NCBI RefSeq assembly: GCF_011752995.1
Contig: NZ_VWWL01000021.1
Coordinates: 1-64,000 of the forward strand
DNA: 64,000 bases
Direction of reading: 5' to 3'
Origin: Burkholderia sp. Ax-1724
Lineage (GTDB): Bacteria > Pseudomonadota > Gammaproteobacteria > Burkholderiales > Burkholderiaceae
A program made the translations under genes and the position numbers. The stretch's first letter is position 1; every line of letters begins with the position of its first letter. A model generated the notes under the pieces. The model did not search any database, had not been told where the DNA came from, and saw nothing but the letters and a program-made list of their open reading frames with translations. This document shows positions 1 through 8,912 of the stretch, one piece after another.

Positions 1-387
1 GTTGGTTTTTAAAGATCAGTCCACAAACTCACAGCACCCAAACCACCCGGCACCGCTTCGTTCGCGTCGCTGCGTCTGCAGCAGAGAAACGAGATTATGC
101 TGACCGCCCCGCATCACGTCAAGACCCCTGTGCGAATTTTCTTGCGAAGGGCTTCATACCACAACCGTACCATGCAGCAAAGACCAATATCCGTAACTGA
201 AAGCCGCAACAAAAGATCGCCACGAATTAATTTAGTTATCCAATTTAATTCGGCCATCGCCAGAAGCGGGAAAACACCGAAACCGCCCCTCGCCGACAAA
301 GACGCCCATCCATTTCACTCGACAACTAAAGTTTTACCCGCCGCCGCCGTCAACCAGTTATCTCGCCAACCCAACAAGCTGCCGACC
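1..387. other. Leading region with no supported gene
   Basis: No gene is supported here. The PilZ reading frame stays open back to an ATG at 97, but the extra residues look unlike the family and composition turns AT-rich around 200-260, so this is read as upstream DNA. An 8-bp inverted repeat (CGAATTAA at 223-230, TTAATTCG at 245-252) lies about 140 bp before the chosen PilZ start and could be a regulatory dyad. No tRNA-like fold was found. Confidence 0.5.
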
Positions 388-1332
388 ATGGACAACCCTG
401 TCGAGGAACACGTCGACGATACCCCGCCTGCCGCCTCATCTCCGGCACTCAATCCCGATGCGGTCCCGGTAGGTTCACCGCTCGCCTGGCCGATCGTCGA
501 TGCCGACGGCACGCTGCTCTTCGCGAGCGGCACGGTCCTCGCGACCACGGACGAGCGTACGTTTCTGTTCACGCACTTCCAGCCGCAACGCGGCGACCTG
601 CTGGGTCCGAACGCGCAGCGGCCGGCCGAACCCGCCCCGCAGCCGCCCCCCGCCGGCGAACAGACGGTCAGGGACATGCACCTCGAGATCGGCGCATTGA
701 TCGGCATGCGCTCCCTCGTCAGCGGCAGCGCGCCGATGCACCCGTGCCGCATCATCGGTTTCGCGCCGAATCATGCGCTCTTCGTCACGCCGCCGTTACA
801 GAATGGCCGCCTGCTGCCGCTCGCGCCCGGCGAAAACGTCGAGATCGTCGCGATCGCGAGCCAGGCCGTATTCCGTTTCGTCTGCACGGTCGAAGCAGTC
901 TGCCGCCTGCCGTTCGACTATCTCGTCCTGTCGAAACCCGGCGCGATCCGGCGTCTGCGCGAACGTAAATCGATCCGTGTCCATGCGCACCTCGCGGTGC
1001 GCTTCGGCATCGGCGAAACCGGCGAGAACTACGAAGGGCTCGGGCTCGCGAAAGGCATCAGCGCGCTCGGCATGTCGCTGAGCGCCTCGTGGACGCTCGG
1101 CTCGGTCGGCGAGCGGCTGCGTCTCGCGTTTCGTCTGAAGTCGGCCGAACTCGATACCGAGATCGAGACCACGGCGGTCATCCGCAACGTGCAGAAAGGC
1201 AGCGCGCCCGGCGAGCCGTCGACTCATGGGCTAGAACTGGACCAGCTCGACACCGCGCAGCAGATGGCGATGAAAGTCTTCGTGTTCGATCGCCACGACG
1301 ACGTGCTGTACTGGTCCAACGCCACGGCCTGA
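388..1332 (+). CDS. PilZ-domain flagellar brake protein (YcgR-like)
   Basis: Predicted 314-residue cytoplasmic protein. YcgR proteins bind cyclic di-GMP through the C-terminal PilZ domain and slow the flagellar motor. The N-terminal half carries a YcgR-type beta domain (from about residue 100). The PilZ domain begins near residue 187 with the arginine-rich RRLRERK stretch. The second PilZ motif, normally D/N-x-S-x-x-G, reads GISALG near residue 222, so its first acidic/amide position is a glycine and ligand affinity may be altered. The first about 90 residues are Pro/Ala-rich and look disordered. The start at 388 was chosen because residues further upstream look non-coding; no strong ribosome site is visible. 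The gene converges on the chelatase gene. Confidence 0.75.
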   Translation: MDNPVEEHVDDTPPAASSPALNPDAVPVGSPLAWPIVDADGTLLFASGTVLATTDERTFLFTHFQPQRGDLLGPNAQRPAEPAPQPPPAGEQTVRDMHLEIGALIGMRSLVSGSAPMHPCRIIGFAPNHALFVTPPLQNGRLLPLAPGENVEIVAIASQAVFRFVCTVEAVCRLPFDYLVLSKPGAIRRLRERKSIRVHAHLAVRFGIGETGENYEGLGLAKGISALGMSLSASWTLGSVGERLRLAFRLKSAELDTEIETTAVIRNVQKGSAPGEPSTHGLELDQLDTAQQMAMKVFVFDRHDDVLYWSNATA

Positions 1333-1449
1333 AGAAACGGCATCGCTGAGCGGCACGCATAACGCGGCGCGGCGCCGCGCATGCGAATCGCGCAAATTCG
1401 CACGCCACCGCACGAACACAACCCACGCGCCGCTCAGTTGCCCAACCGC

Positions 1450-2127
1450 TCAGCCGATCAACTCTTCCGGCGTCAAATACCGCGCGCCCCACGCATCGGC
1501 GAACGCTGCGCAACGGCCAAGCCGTAGCGCGCCGCGCTCGAAATCGACGAACACCACCTCATCGACATCAAGCGGACGCTCGGGCTCGTCGCGCGAGCGG
1601 CCATCGCTCAGAATCCATAGCCAGCGTTGCTGCGCCGGCCGTCTGCGCGCGCTGCGCCCGAGCAGTTGCGCGGCCCGCCGCACGCCCGACGCCAGCGGCG
1701 AACCGCCGCCGCCGCCCACCGGTTGCAGCCATCGCTCGTTCCACCAGCGCGGCACGGCCGGACCGAAACGCACGTCCGCTCCCGCACCGCCGAAGCAGAT
1801 CAGCACGACTTCGGCGCGCATCGCGCTGGCCTCGTCGAACAGCGCGATCAACAGGCCTTTCGCCAAGGCGAGCCGCTGACCGGCCAGCATCGACCCCGAA
1901 CAATCGAGCACGAAGCAATGCAGTACACCACCGCGCGGCACTTCAGGCACGAAGCGCAGATGCTCGCGACGCAGCGTGCGCTCGCGCATCGCGGCAAGCG
2001 TCGGCGTCCACGCAATGCGTCGGCCCGGCTCGCCGCGCGCAGCGCTGCGTACACCCGCACCCATGCCATGCCGCCATCGAAAACCGCTGCGCGAGTCAGC
2101 GGCGGCGCCCTTCCGATGGCTCAGCGT
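1450..2127 (-). CDS. chlD: VWA (ChlD C-terminal) module of the chelatase gene, -1 frame
   Basis: This reading frame encodes a von Willebrand A domain with the MIDAS motif DCSGSM and a second SDGRS motif. It matches the C-terminal domain of ChlD/BchD/CobT-type chelatase subunits. The first ATG is at 2064, but the frame is open further upstream without a stop and joins the AAA+ frame at an A7 run (2127-2133). Read through a -1 shift at that point it adds 225 residues to the 379 zero-frame residues, giving a 604-residue ChlD-like protein. No good ribosome site precedes the ATG at 2064, so independent translation is less likely than frameshift fusion. With CobN it would form the ATP-dependent cobaltochelatase. 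Domain identity is clear; the mode of expression is inferred. Confidence 0.8.
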   Translation of the reverse strand, partial: TLSHRKGAAADSRSGFRWRHGMGAGVRSAARGEPGRRIAWTPTLAAMRERTLRREHLRFVPEVPRGGVLHCFVLDCSGSMLAGQRLALAKGLLIALFDEASAMRAEVVLICFGGAGADVRFGPAVPRWWNERWLQPVGGGGGSPLASGVRRAAQLLGRSARRRPAQQRWLWILSDGRSRDEPERPLDVDEVVFVDFERGALRLGRCAAFADAWGARYLTPEELIG

Positions 2128-2133
2128 TTTTTT
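2073..2133 (-). promoter_or_regulatory. Predicted -1 programmed frameshift signal
   Basis: The zero-frame codons GTA AAA AAA contain a perfect A_AAA_AAA slippery heptamer (2127-2133), followed by CGC and the TGA stop. Six nucleotides after the heptamer begins a nested stem-loop. The outer stem pairs GCCATCG (2114-2120) with CGATGGC (2073-2079). The inner stem pairs CCGCTG (2097-2102) with CAGCGG (2084-2089) around a 7-nt loop. Heptamer, spacer and structure all fit canonical -1 frameshifting, and the -1 frame continues directly into the VWA domain. Confidence 0.8.
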
Positions 2134-3263
2134 ACGCCGAGCGGGATCACGCTTTTGACCGGCACGGCCGCGGTCGGCTCCGGCGGCAGATAGCCCCAGT
2201 CGGTGTCGGCGGAAGATGGCGAGGTTTCGCTCGCATGGCGCGAGTCGCCGGCCGACGTATCCGGCTGACGATGCGCCGCGCTCTCACGCGCATCGCTTTC
2301 CGACTCATCGTATTGCCGGGCACGCGGCTCATGCTCATGCTCATGCTTACGCCGCCGATGCAGCAGCACGGCCTCGGCCACCCGATCCACATGCCGCGCG
2401 GTCACGCCAGCCGACTGCTCCAGCGCCGCGAGCGCACGCGCCGCGCGCAGCATCACGAGATCGGCGCGCAAACCGTCCACGGCCGCGTCGATGCACAACG
2501 CACTCACGTGCGCATGCACGGCGTCGTCGAACGAGAGTTGCGGCAGCACCGCGCGCGCCGCGCGAATCCGCTGCACGTACGCGGCCTGCTGCTCAGCGTG
2601 AGTGGCACAAAATGCCGCCGGATCATGATCGAACGCGAGCCGCGCCTTGACGATCGCCTGCCGTGTCGACGGCTCGAACGCGTTGCGCAACTCGACCATC
2701 AAACCGAAACGGTCGATCAGTTGAGGCCGCAACTCGCCCTCTTCGGGATTCATCGTGCCGATCAGCACGAAGCTCGCGTCATGGCTATGCGATACGCCAT
2801 CGCGTTCGACGGTATTCACGCCGCTCGCCGCCGCATCGAGCAACGCGTCGACGAGCGCATCGGACAGCAGATTGACCTCATCGACATACAGCACGCCGCG
2901 ATGCGCCTTCGCAAGCAGCCCCGGCGAGAAGCGCACCGCGCCGTCGCGCAGCACGGTTTCGATATCGAGTGTGCCGATCAGCCGATCCTCGCTCGCACCG
3001 AGCGGCAGATTCACGAGTTGTCCTTCCGGCAGCAATTCGGCGAGCGCGCGCGCCGCGGTCGACTTCGCCGTGCCGCGCGGCCCGCTGATCAGCACACCGC
3101 CGAGGCCCGGATCGATCGCCGCAAGCAACAAGGCCTGCTGCAACGGCGCCTGGCCGATCAGTGCGGCAAAGGGAAAAACCGGCCGCCGGGCCGAACCCGA
3201 TGCGGTGCCCGATACCGTATCCACGCCGCTCATCTCTCCCGCCTCTCGCGTCACCCCATTCAT
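2121..3263 (-). CDS. chlD: Magnesium/cobalt chelatase AAA+ subunit (ChlI-like product)
   Basis: A 380-residue AAA+ ATPase of the ChlI/BchI/CobS type, the motor that drives metal insertion with CobN. Visible motifs are the P-loop GPRGTAKS (residues 61-68), Walker B YVDE (126-129) and GTMNPEEGELRPQLIDRFG (sensor/arginine-finger region). The last 75 residues form a charged linker with a His/Glu repeat (HEHEHE) and Ser/Asp-rich stretch, like the linker of ChlD rather than the end of a stand-alone ChlI. The start ATG at 3263 overlaps the cobN stop as ATGA, implying translational coupling. The frame ends at TGA 2121-2123, three nucleotides after an in-frame A_AAA_AAA heptamer. Termination gives a small subunit and a -1 shift gives the medium subunit. 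Confidence 0.88.
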   Translation of the reverse strand: MNGVTREAGEMSGVDTVSGTASGSARRPVFPFAALIGQAPLQQALLLAAIDPGLGGVLISGPRGTAKSTAARALAELLPEGQLVNLPLGASEDRLIGTLDIETVLRDGAVRFSPGLLAKAHRGVLYVDEVNLLSDALVDALLDAAASGVNTVERDGVSHSHDASFVLIGTMNPEEGELRPQLIDRFGLMVELRNAFEPSTRQAIVKARLAFDHDPAAFCATHAEQQAAYVQRIRAARAVLPQLSFDDAVHAHVSALCIDAAVDGLRADLVMLRAARALAALEQSAGVTARHVDRVAEAVLLHRRRKHEHEHEPRARQYDESESDARESAAHRQPDTSAGDSRHASETSPSSADTDWGYLPPEPTAAVPVKSVIPLGVKKR

Positions 3264-6200
3264 CTCTGCCTTCCTTCGATCTGCTGTTCGCTCGCGAGCA
3301 GATGCTGCTCCACCTGCGCGCGATAGTCGCCGGGCGCCTGCCACAGCCCGCGCTGCATCGCTTCGAGCAGACGCTCGCAGACCGAATGCAGCGCATGCGG
3401 ATTGTGCCGTTGCATGAACGCGCGCGTATCGGCATCGTTCAGATACGCGTCGGCGACGAGCGCGTATTGATGATCCGCGACCACGCGCGCGGTCGCATCG
3501 TAGCCGTACAGATAATCGACGGTCGCCGCGATCTCGGCCGCGCCTTTATAACCGTGGCGCTTCACGCCATCGAGCCATTTCGGATTGACCACCCGCGAGC
3601 GGATCACGCGCGCGATCTCCTCGCGCAACGTACGCACACGCGGCGCGGCCGGATTGCTGTGATCGGCGTGATAAACGCTCGGCTGCTGGCCGGCCAGATG
3701 CCGTACCGCCGCGACCATGCCGCCCTGGAACTGGTAATAGTCGTTCGAGTCGAGCACGTCGTGCTCGCGGTTGTCCTGGTTTTGCAGCACCACGTCCATT
3801 GCCGCGAGACGCGTGCCGAACGCGTGCTGCGCTGCCTCGCCCGCGCTTTTCTGCGTGTACGCGTAACCTCCCCATGCCTGATACGCGTTCGCGAGATCGG
3901 CGTCGGTCTGCCAGTGGCGCGAGTCGATCATCTCCTGCACACCCGCGCCATACGCGCCGGGCCGCGCGCTGAAGACGCGCCAGCCGGCCCGCTTGCGCGC
4001 TTCGGCCGGCTCCATGCCGCGCGCGATCAGCGCATCGCGTTCGCGCTGCACGCGCGCGCGGATCGGATTCAACGCTTCGGGTTCGTCGAGTTCGGCGACG
4101 GCTTGCACGGCCGCATCGAACAGATGCATCACGTTCGCAAACGCATCGCGGAAGAAACCGGATACGCGCAACGTCACGTCGATACGCGGACGGTCGAAGG
4201 CTTCGATCGGCATGATCTCGAAGTCGGTCACGCGATGGCTGCCCGGCGCCCACTTCGGCCGCACACCAAGCAGCGCGAGCGCCTGCGCGATATCGTCACC
4301 ACCGGTGCGCATCGTCGCGGTGCCCCATACCGACAGGCCGATCGCGCGCGGATAATCGCCATGTTCCTGCAAATGCCGCTCGATCAGCTGCTGCGCGGAT
4401 TTCAGGCCGAGCGCCCAGGCCGCTTGCGTCGGCACCGCGCGCGTGTCGACCGAATAGAAGTTGCGGCCGGTCGGCAACACGTCGGGCCGTCCGCGCGACG
4501 GCGAGCCGCTCGGCCCCGGCGGCACGAAACGGCCTTCGAGGCCGCGCTTCAGTTGCAGCATTTCCTGCGGGCCACAGGCGTCGAGACGCGGCAGCACGTC
4601 GTCGCGCAAACGTTCGATAACTAGCGCCGCTTGCGGCAAGTTGCTCTCAAACGATGGAGCCGCACGCGCGCCATCCGCTTCATCGCTGCCCACACCACAC
4701 ACCCCGAGCAACAACTCCGCCGCGAGCATCTCCAGCCGCTCGCGCGTATCGCCGTAATGCCGCCACGGCGCGTCGCTGACCCGCTGCAACACGGCCGGGC
4801 GCGGACCGTCCCACGGCGCGGCCCAATCGACCGTCAACGGATCGAACAGATGATCGATACGCAGATCGCGCGCCAGCGCGTCGACGAGCCCCGCTCTGCG
4901 CCCCTGTCCATCGCCGATCGGAAAGCGCCCGAGCGCAAGCAGCGTATCTCGCCGCTGCACGCCGGCCGGCGATTGCCCGAACGTATGCAGACCATCGCGA
5001 ATCTGCGCTTCCTTCAGTTCGCACAACCACGCATCGACGCGCGTAAGCAGCGCGTCTTCATCATCCTGGCCATTCGGCGCGGCGAGGCTCAGTTCCTCGT
5101 GCAGGCGGTGCTCGACGATCGTCGCGAGAATCGTGCGGCGCAGCAGCTTCGCGCGGCGCGGATCGACCATCAGCGCTTCGTAGTATTCGTCGACCTGGCG
5201 TTCGAGATCCTGCAGCGGTCCATAGTTTTCGGCGCGCGTGAGCGGCGGCATCAGATGATCGACGATGACCGCCTGCGTGCGCCGCTTGGCCTGGCTGCCC
5301 TCGCCCGGATCGTTGACGATGAACGGATACAGATGCGGCATCGGCCCGAGAATCAGATCGGGCCAGCACGCCTCGCTCAGCGCGACGCTCTTGCCGGGCA
5401 GCCATTCGAGGTTGCCGTGCTTGCCGACGTGCACGACCGCGTCGATGCCGAACTGCCGGCGCAGCCAGAAATAGAACGCGAGATAGGCATGCGGCGGCAC
5501 GAGTTCGGCATCGTGATAGCTCGCGTAATCGCCCTGCTCGCGCGAACGCGCGGGCTGAATGCCGACGAATACGTGCCCGCAGCGCCAGCCCGCGATCATG
5601 AAGCGCCCGCGCCGCAGCGTCGGGTCCTGCTCGGGCGGGCCCCAGCGTGCGTTCAACGCATCGCGCACGCTCGCCGGCAGCGCGTTGAAATGCGCGAGAT
5701 AGTCGTCGAGTGCAAGGCTTTGCAAGGCCGGACGCAGATCGCGCACGACCGGATCGTTGGTCACGCCTTCGGTGAGTTTCTGCAACAACGCAGCGCCGTT
5801 TTCGGGCAATTCGCCAACACGATAGCCCTCGCCGCGCAGCATCGACAGAATGCCGACCACCGAAGCCGGCGTATCGAGCCCGACGCCATTGCCGATGCGC
5901 CCTTCGCTCATCGGATAGTTCGCGAGAATCAGCGCGAGCTTCTTGTCCGCATTGTCGAGCGAACGTAGACGGCACCAGCGGCGGCTCAGTTCGGCGAGAA
6001 AACGCACGCGTTCGAGGTCGGGCTGATAGCGGACCACGTCGACCTCGGTATGCGGACAACGATAGGCGAGCCCCTTGAAGCTGATCGCACGCGTGATGAT
6101 GCGGCCGTCCACTTCCGGCAGCGCGATATGCATTGCGATGTCGCGCGAATTGAGGCCGTGATTGTCCTTGAGCCAGTCCTCGCGATTGCCGCCGCTCAGG

Positions 6201-7078
6201 ATCACCTGCAACACCGGCGCGTCGCCGGCCAGCGCGAGCGGCTCGGGGTCGTCGATCGCGGACGCGGCGAACGCGGTCGTATTGAGCACGAGTGCAGCAT
6301 CGTGCTGCGCGCACAGCGACTGCACGACTTCGCGGCTCACCGCATCTTTCAGCGACGTGATCGCGAGCGGCAGCGGATTGAGCCCTTGCGCTTCGAGCGC
6401 GTCGATCAGCGCATCGAACACCGCGGTATTGGCAGCCTGCAGATGCGCCTTGTAGAACAGAATCGCGACCACAGGCGCGTCCTGGCGCCAGCGCGCCTGC
6501 CAGTCGGCGATGGTCGGCGTGTCGTGCGCGGGATGATAGAGCGACGCGGCCGGCAACGCGCGCGGCGGCTCGGGCTCGCGTCCCCAATCGAGCGCGCGAT
6601 AGGCGATGCAGCGCAGGAACGCCTCGGCATTCTGCGGGCCGCCCTCGCGCAGATAACGCCACAACTGATGGCACAGCTCGGCGCTCGCGGTACTGCGCGC
6701 GAGCAGGTTCGGGTCTTCCTGCAAATCGCCGGAAAACATCGCAAGCGTTTGCTGCCTGCGCTGCGCGAGCGCGACGACCTGCTCGATGCCGTACGGCCAG
6801 TAAGCCTCGCCGCCGAGATGATCGACCACGACGACGCGTGCATGCTGCAACACGTCGTCGAGATAGAAATCGACCGACGCCGGCTGCCGCAAATAGGTGA
6901 CGTTGGCGAGCCGCAGGCTCGGGAAGCCGTCGCCGAGACGCGGAACCACGCTCGCGAGCAGCGACAGCGTGGTGTCGGCGGAACTGAGCACGACGATATC
7001 GGCAGGCTGCTGATCGATACGGATCACGCCCTGCGTATCGTCGACGAAACCGCCCGGCGTCGTGCGTAGCAGATGCAT
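3260..7078 (-). CDS. cobN: Cobaltochelatase large subunit CobN
   Basis: A 1272-residue CobN/BchH-family protein, of normal length. It binds hydrogenobyrinic acid a,c-diamide and is the site of Co(II) insertion in the aerobic B12 pathway, working with an AAA+ subunit and a VWA subunit. Family stretches seen include VHVGKHGNLEWLPGKSVALS, the Gly/Asp-rich MSEGRIGNGVGLDTPAS segment and RFPIGDGQGRRAGL. It lies 6 bp after cobW, and its TGA overlaps the ATG of the chelatase ATPase gene, so the three genes form one riboswitch-led operon. No separate cobS/cobT is present, which fits the chlD frameshift model. Identification is secure. Confidence 0.95.
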   Translation of the reverse strand: MHLLRTTPGGFVDDTQGVIRIDQQPADIVVLSSADTTLSLLASVVPRLGDGFPSLRLANVTYLRQPASVDFYLDDVLQHARVVVVDHLGGEAYWPYGIEQVVALAQRRQQTLAMFSGDLQEDPNLLARSTASAELCHQLWRYLREGGPQNAEAFLRCIAYRALDWGREPEPPRALPAASLYHPAHDTPTIADWQARWRQDAPVVAILFYKAHLQAANTAVFDALIDALEAQGLNPLPLAITSLKDAVSREVVQSLCAQHDAALVLNTTAFAASAIDDPEPLALAGDAPVLQVILSGGNREDWLKDNHGLNSRDIAMHIALPEVDGRIITRAISFKGLAYRCPHTEVDVVRYQPDLERVRFLAELSRRWCRLRSLDNADKKLALILANYPMSEGRIGNGVGLDTPASVVGILSMLRGEGYRVGELPENGAALLQKLTEGVTNDPVVRDLRPALQSLALDDYLAHFNALPASVRDALNARWGPPEQDPTLRRGRFMIAGWRCGHVFVGIQPARSREQGDYASYHDAELVPPHAYLAFYFWLRRQFGIDAVVHVGKHGNLEWLPGKSVALSEACWPDLILGPMPHLYPFIVNDPGEGSQAKRRTQAVIVDHLMPPLTRAENYGPLQDLERQVDEYYEALMVDPRRAKLLRRTILATIVEHRLHEELSLAAPNGQDDEDALLTRVDAWLCELKEAQIRDGLHTFGQSPAGVQRRDTLLALGRFPIGDGQGRRAGLVDALARDLRIDHLFDPLTVDWAAPWDGPRPAVLQRVSDAPWRHYGDTRERLEMLAAELLLGVCGVGSDEADGARAAPSFESNLPQAALVIERLRDDVLPRLDACGPQEMLQLKRGLEGRFVPPGPSGSPSRGRPDVLPTGRNFYSVDTRAVPTQAAWALGLKSAQQLIERHLQEHGDYPRAIGLSVWGTATMRTGGDDIAQALALLGVRPKWAPGSHRVTDFEIMPIEAFDRPRIDVTLRVSGFFRDAFANVMHLFDAAVQAVAELDEPEALNPIRARVQRERDALIARGMEPAEARKRAGWRVFSARPGAYGAGVQEMIDSRHWQTDADLANAYQAWGGYAYTQKSAGEAAQHAFGTRLAAMDVVLQNQDNREHDVLDSNDYYQFQGGMVAAVRHLAGQQPSVYHADHSNPAAPRVRTLREEIARVIRSRVVNPKWLDGVKRHGYKGAAEIAATVDYLYGYDATARVVADHQYALVADAYLNDADTRAFMQRHNPHALHSVCERLLEAMQRGLWQAPGDYRAQVEQHLLASEQQIEGRQR

Positions 7079-7084
7079 GAGCGC

Positions 7085-8203
7085 TTACGCCTGGTGTGCG
7101 GCAACGCTCGCGGGCGCAGGAGCGGCGGCGTCGAGTGCCGCGTCGAACGCGCGTTGCAGCGTGGCCTGATCGAGGTCTTCGCCGATCAGCACGAAACGGC
7201 TGCCGGCGTGCGCGCCGCCGTCATTTTCACCGGCCTGCCAGCGCCGGTCGAAATAGCTGTCGAAGCGCCGCCCCACGCCCTGAATCACGAGGCGCATCGC
7301 CGCGCCCGGCAACGCGGCAAAGCCCTTCACGCGATAAATCGTGTGGCCTTCGACAAGCGTCTGCAATGCGGCGATCGCCGCGTCGCGCGACGACACACGC
7401 GCTTCCACGACGACCGAATCGAATTCGTCGTGGTGGTGGTCGGGATCGTCGGCGGAACCGTGATGATCGTGGCGCAGGTGGATCGTCTCTTCCGAAGCCG
7501 CTTCGAGCCCGAGCAGCGTGTGCAGATCGAGCTGGCCCTGCTGCGCGCGCACGATCTTCACCTGCGGCGGAATCTCCTCGCGAATCAGCGCTTCGACCGC
7601 GCGCTGCTGCGCATCGTCGACGAGGTCGGTCTTGTTCAGGATCACGAGATCGGCCGCGGACAACTGATCTTCGAACAGATCGTGCAGCGGCGATTCGTGA
7701 TCGAGATTCGGATCGGCCTTGCGCTGCGCATCGACGGCGACCGGGTTCGCGGCAAACTGGCCGCTCGCGGCAGCCGGACCATCGACGACGGTCACGACCG
7801 CGTCGACCGTGAAGCTGCTCTTGATCTGCGGCCAGTTGAACGCCTGCACGAGCGGCTTCGGCAATGCGAGACCCGAGGTTTCGATCAGCACGTGATCGAT
7901 TTCGCCGCGGCGCTCGACGAGCTTTTCCATCACCGGAAAAAACTCTTCCTGCACGGTGCAGCAGAGGCAACCGTTCGCGAGTTCATACAGTTGCCCTTCG
8001 GTTTCGACGCCGTTTTCATCGCAGCCGATGCCGCAACCCTTGAGGATCTCCCCGTCGATGCCGAGTTCGCCGAACTCGTTGACGATCACCGCGATGCGCT
8101 TGCCGCCCGCATGCTGAAGAATGTGCCGCAGCAGCGTGGTTTTGCCGCTGCCGAGAAAGCCCGTGACGATCGTGACGGGGATCTTGCGCAATTGAGTTTG
8201 CAT
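7085..8203 (-). CDS. cobW: CobW-type GTPase / zinc-cobalt metallochaperone
   Basis: A 372-residue G3E-family GTPase, likely a metallochaperone supplying Co(II) to the chelatase. Visible are Walker A GFLGSGKT (residues 15-22), the metal-binding GCLCC (78-82), an ETSGLALPKP switch region, the NKTD guanine-specificity motif, and a His-rich loop (HDHHGSADDPDHHHDE) before the CobW C-terminal domain. The start at 8203 (MQTQLRK) gives the usual CobW N-terminus; an in-frame ATG at 8215 is possible and neither has a strong ribosome site. It is the first gene after the leftward cobalamin riboswitch and is followed closely by cobN. Confidence 0.9.
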   Translation of the reverse strand: MQTQLRKIPVTIVTGFLGSGKTTLLRHILQHAGGKRIAVIVNEFGELGIDGEILKGCGIGCDENGVETEGQLYELANGCLCCTVQEEFFPVMEKLVERRGEIDHVLIETSGLALPKPLVQAFNWPQIKSSFTVDAVVTVVDGPAAASGQFAANPVAVDAQRKADPNLDHESPLHDLFEDQLSAADLVILNKTDLVDDAQQRAVEALIREEIPPQVKIVRAQQGQLDLHTLLGLEAASEETIHLRHDHHGSADDPDHHHDEFDSVVVEARVSSRDAAIAALQTLVEGHTIYRVKGFAALPGAAMRLVIQGVGRRFDSYFDRRWQAGENDGGAHAGSRFVLIGEDLDQATLQRAFDAALDAAAPAPASVAAHQA

Positions 8204-8340
8204 CGTGAGGTTCATCCGAAGGCGTTGCGCCGCGCATGCCGGAACGAGCGCCGGCGTTGCCGCGACAACGGAAAACAGAAAGCGGAAAGTGAGGTCGTGA
8301 ACGCGACGCCGCATCCCCGTGGCGTCCGTCCTGCATCTTC

Positions 8341-8562
8341 GGGCCGGTATCCGGGCTGGCGAAAGCGCCGCTTCCCCTTCCCGGCCGAGTGGTTTCTCGA
8401 CCAGTGGTGATATGCCGACGCAGCCTTGCGCGTGGACATCGAAGCCGGCTCCGCGGTGGCCGGCCATGCAGCCGATACCGCTTTTCGCTTACCGTTGCGG
8501 GGACAGCACAGGTTGGCCCGTTCCAGAGCAGGTGGGCTCCCTGTTTCCCGTTTAACTGCACG
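8341..8562 (-). ncRNA. Cobalamin riboswitch (leftward, cobW-cobN-chlD)
   Basis: Read on the minus strand the element begins with GTTAAACGGGAAACAGG. It contains the conserved core TGTGCTGTCCCCGCAACGG followed by TAAGCG, an ACCACTGG box and the closing GCCAGCCCGGATACCGGCC. These are the signature parts of the adenosylcobalamin riboswitch in the expected order. It lies about 140 nt before cobW and should switch off the chelatase operon when cobalamin is abundant. No clear intrinsic terminator follows, so control is probably translational. Confidence 0.92.
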
Positions 8563-8724
8563 CGCATGGATGCGCGCGCGAGCACCAGAAGTGCGTGCGA
8601 GTGTAGGCCCACGGCCATGCGCAGTCAAGGAAAGGACACCGCGTGAAGCGCCGCGCGCGCTTATCCGGCGGGGCGCCATGTGCTATCGTATGCGCGCGTT
8701 TGGTGCCCGCACATGCGCTCGCGT

Positions 8725-8912
8725 GTGCAGTTAAACGGGAAACAGGCAGCGCGTCATGCGTTCAATCTGTGCTGTCCCCGCAACGGTAAGCGACCTGCGA
8801 CGCAAGCGCCGTTCCGGCCGCGTCGCACATGCGTTTTTCGCGCCACTGTCCGATGAATCCGGACGGGAAGGCAAAGCGCGTGAGGCCGCCAGCCCGGATA
8901 CCGGCCAGACGC
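8725..8912 (+). ncRNA. Cobalamin riboswitch (rightward, cobE-cobO-cobB-bluB)
   Basis: The plus-strand copy carries GTTAAACGGGAAACAGG (from 8729), TGTGCTGTCCCCGCAACGG plus TAAGCG (from 8768), a GCCACTG box and GCCAGCCCGGATACCGGCC (8888-8906). It is arranged divergently from the leftward copy, with about 160 bp between their 5' ends for two promoters. The 5' ends and core strands are identical in sequence while the peripheral stems differ. It precedes the cobE-like gene by about 255 nt. Confidence 0.92.

Noticed and set aside
97..387. N-terminal extension of the PilZ protein from ATG 97
   Set aside because: The added residues have AT-rich, atypical codon use and no similarity to YcgR; the start at 388 was preferred, though not proven.
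1363..1377. GC palindrome between the PilZ and chelatase genes
   Set aside because: Only G and C with no T run on either side; too weak to call a terminator.
2121..2133. Reading the chelatase frame change as an inactivating mutation
   Set aside because: The A7 heptamer is in the exact register for -1 slippage and is followed by a well-placed nested stem; decay or a sequencing error would not be expected to supply these.
2315..2355. Short GCTCAT tandem repeat
   Set aside because: It encodes the HEHEHE linker of the chelatase gene and is only three to four units; not a separate repeat element.
3161..7069. Several plus-strand frames opposite cobN
   Set aside because: cobN is full length with family motifs; the opposite frames are Arg-rich and have no recognisable features.
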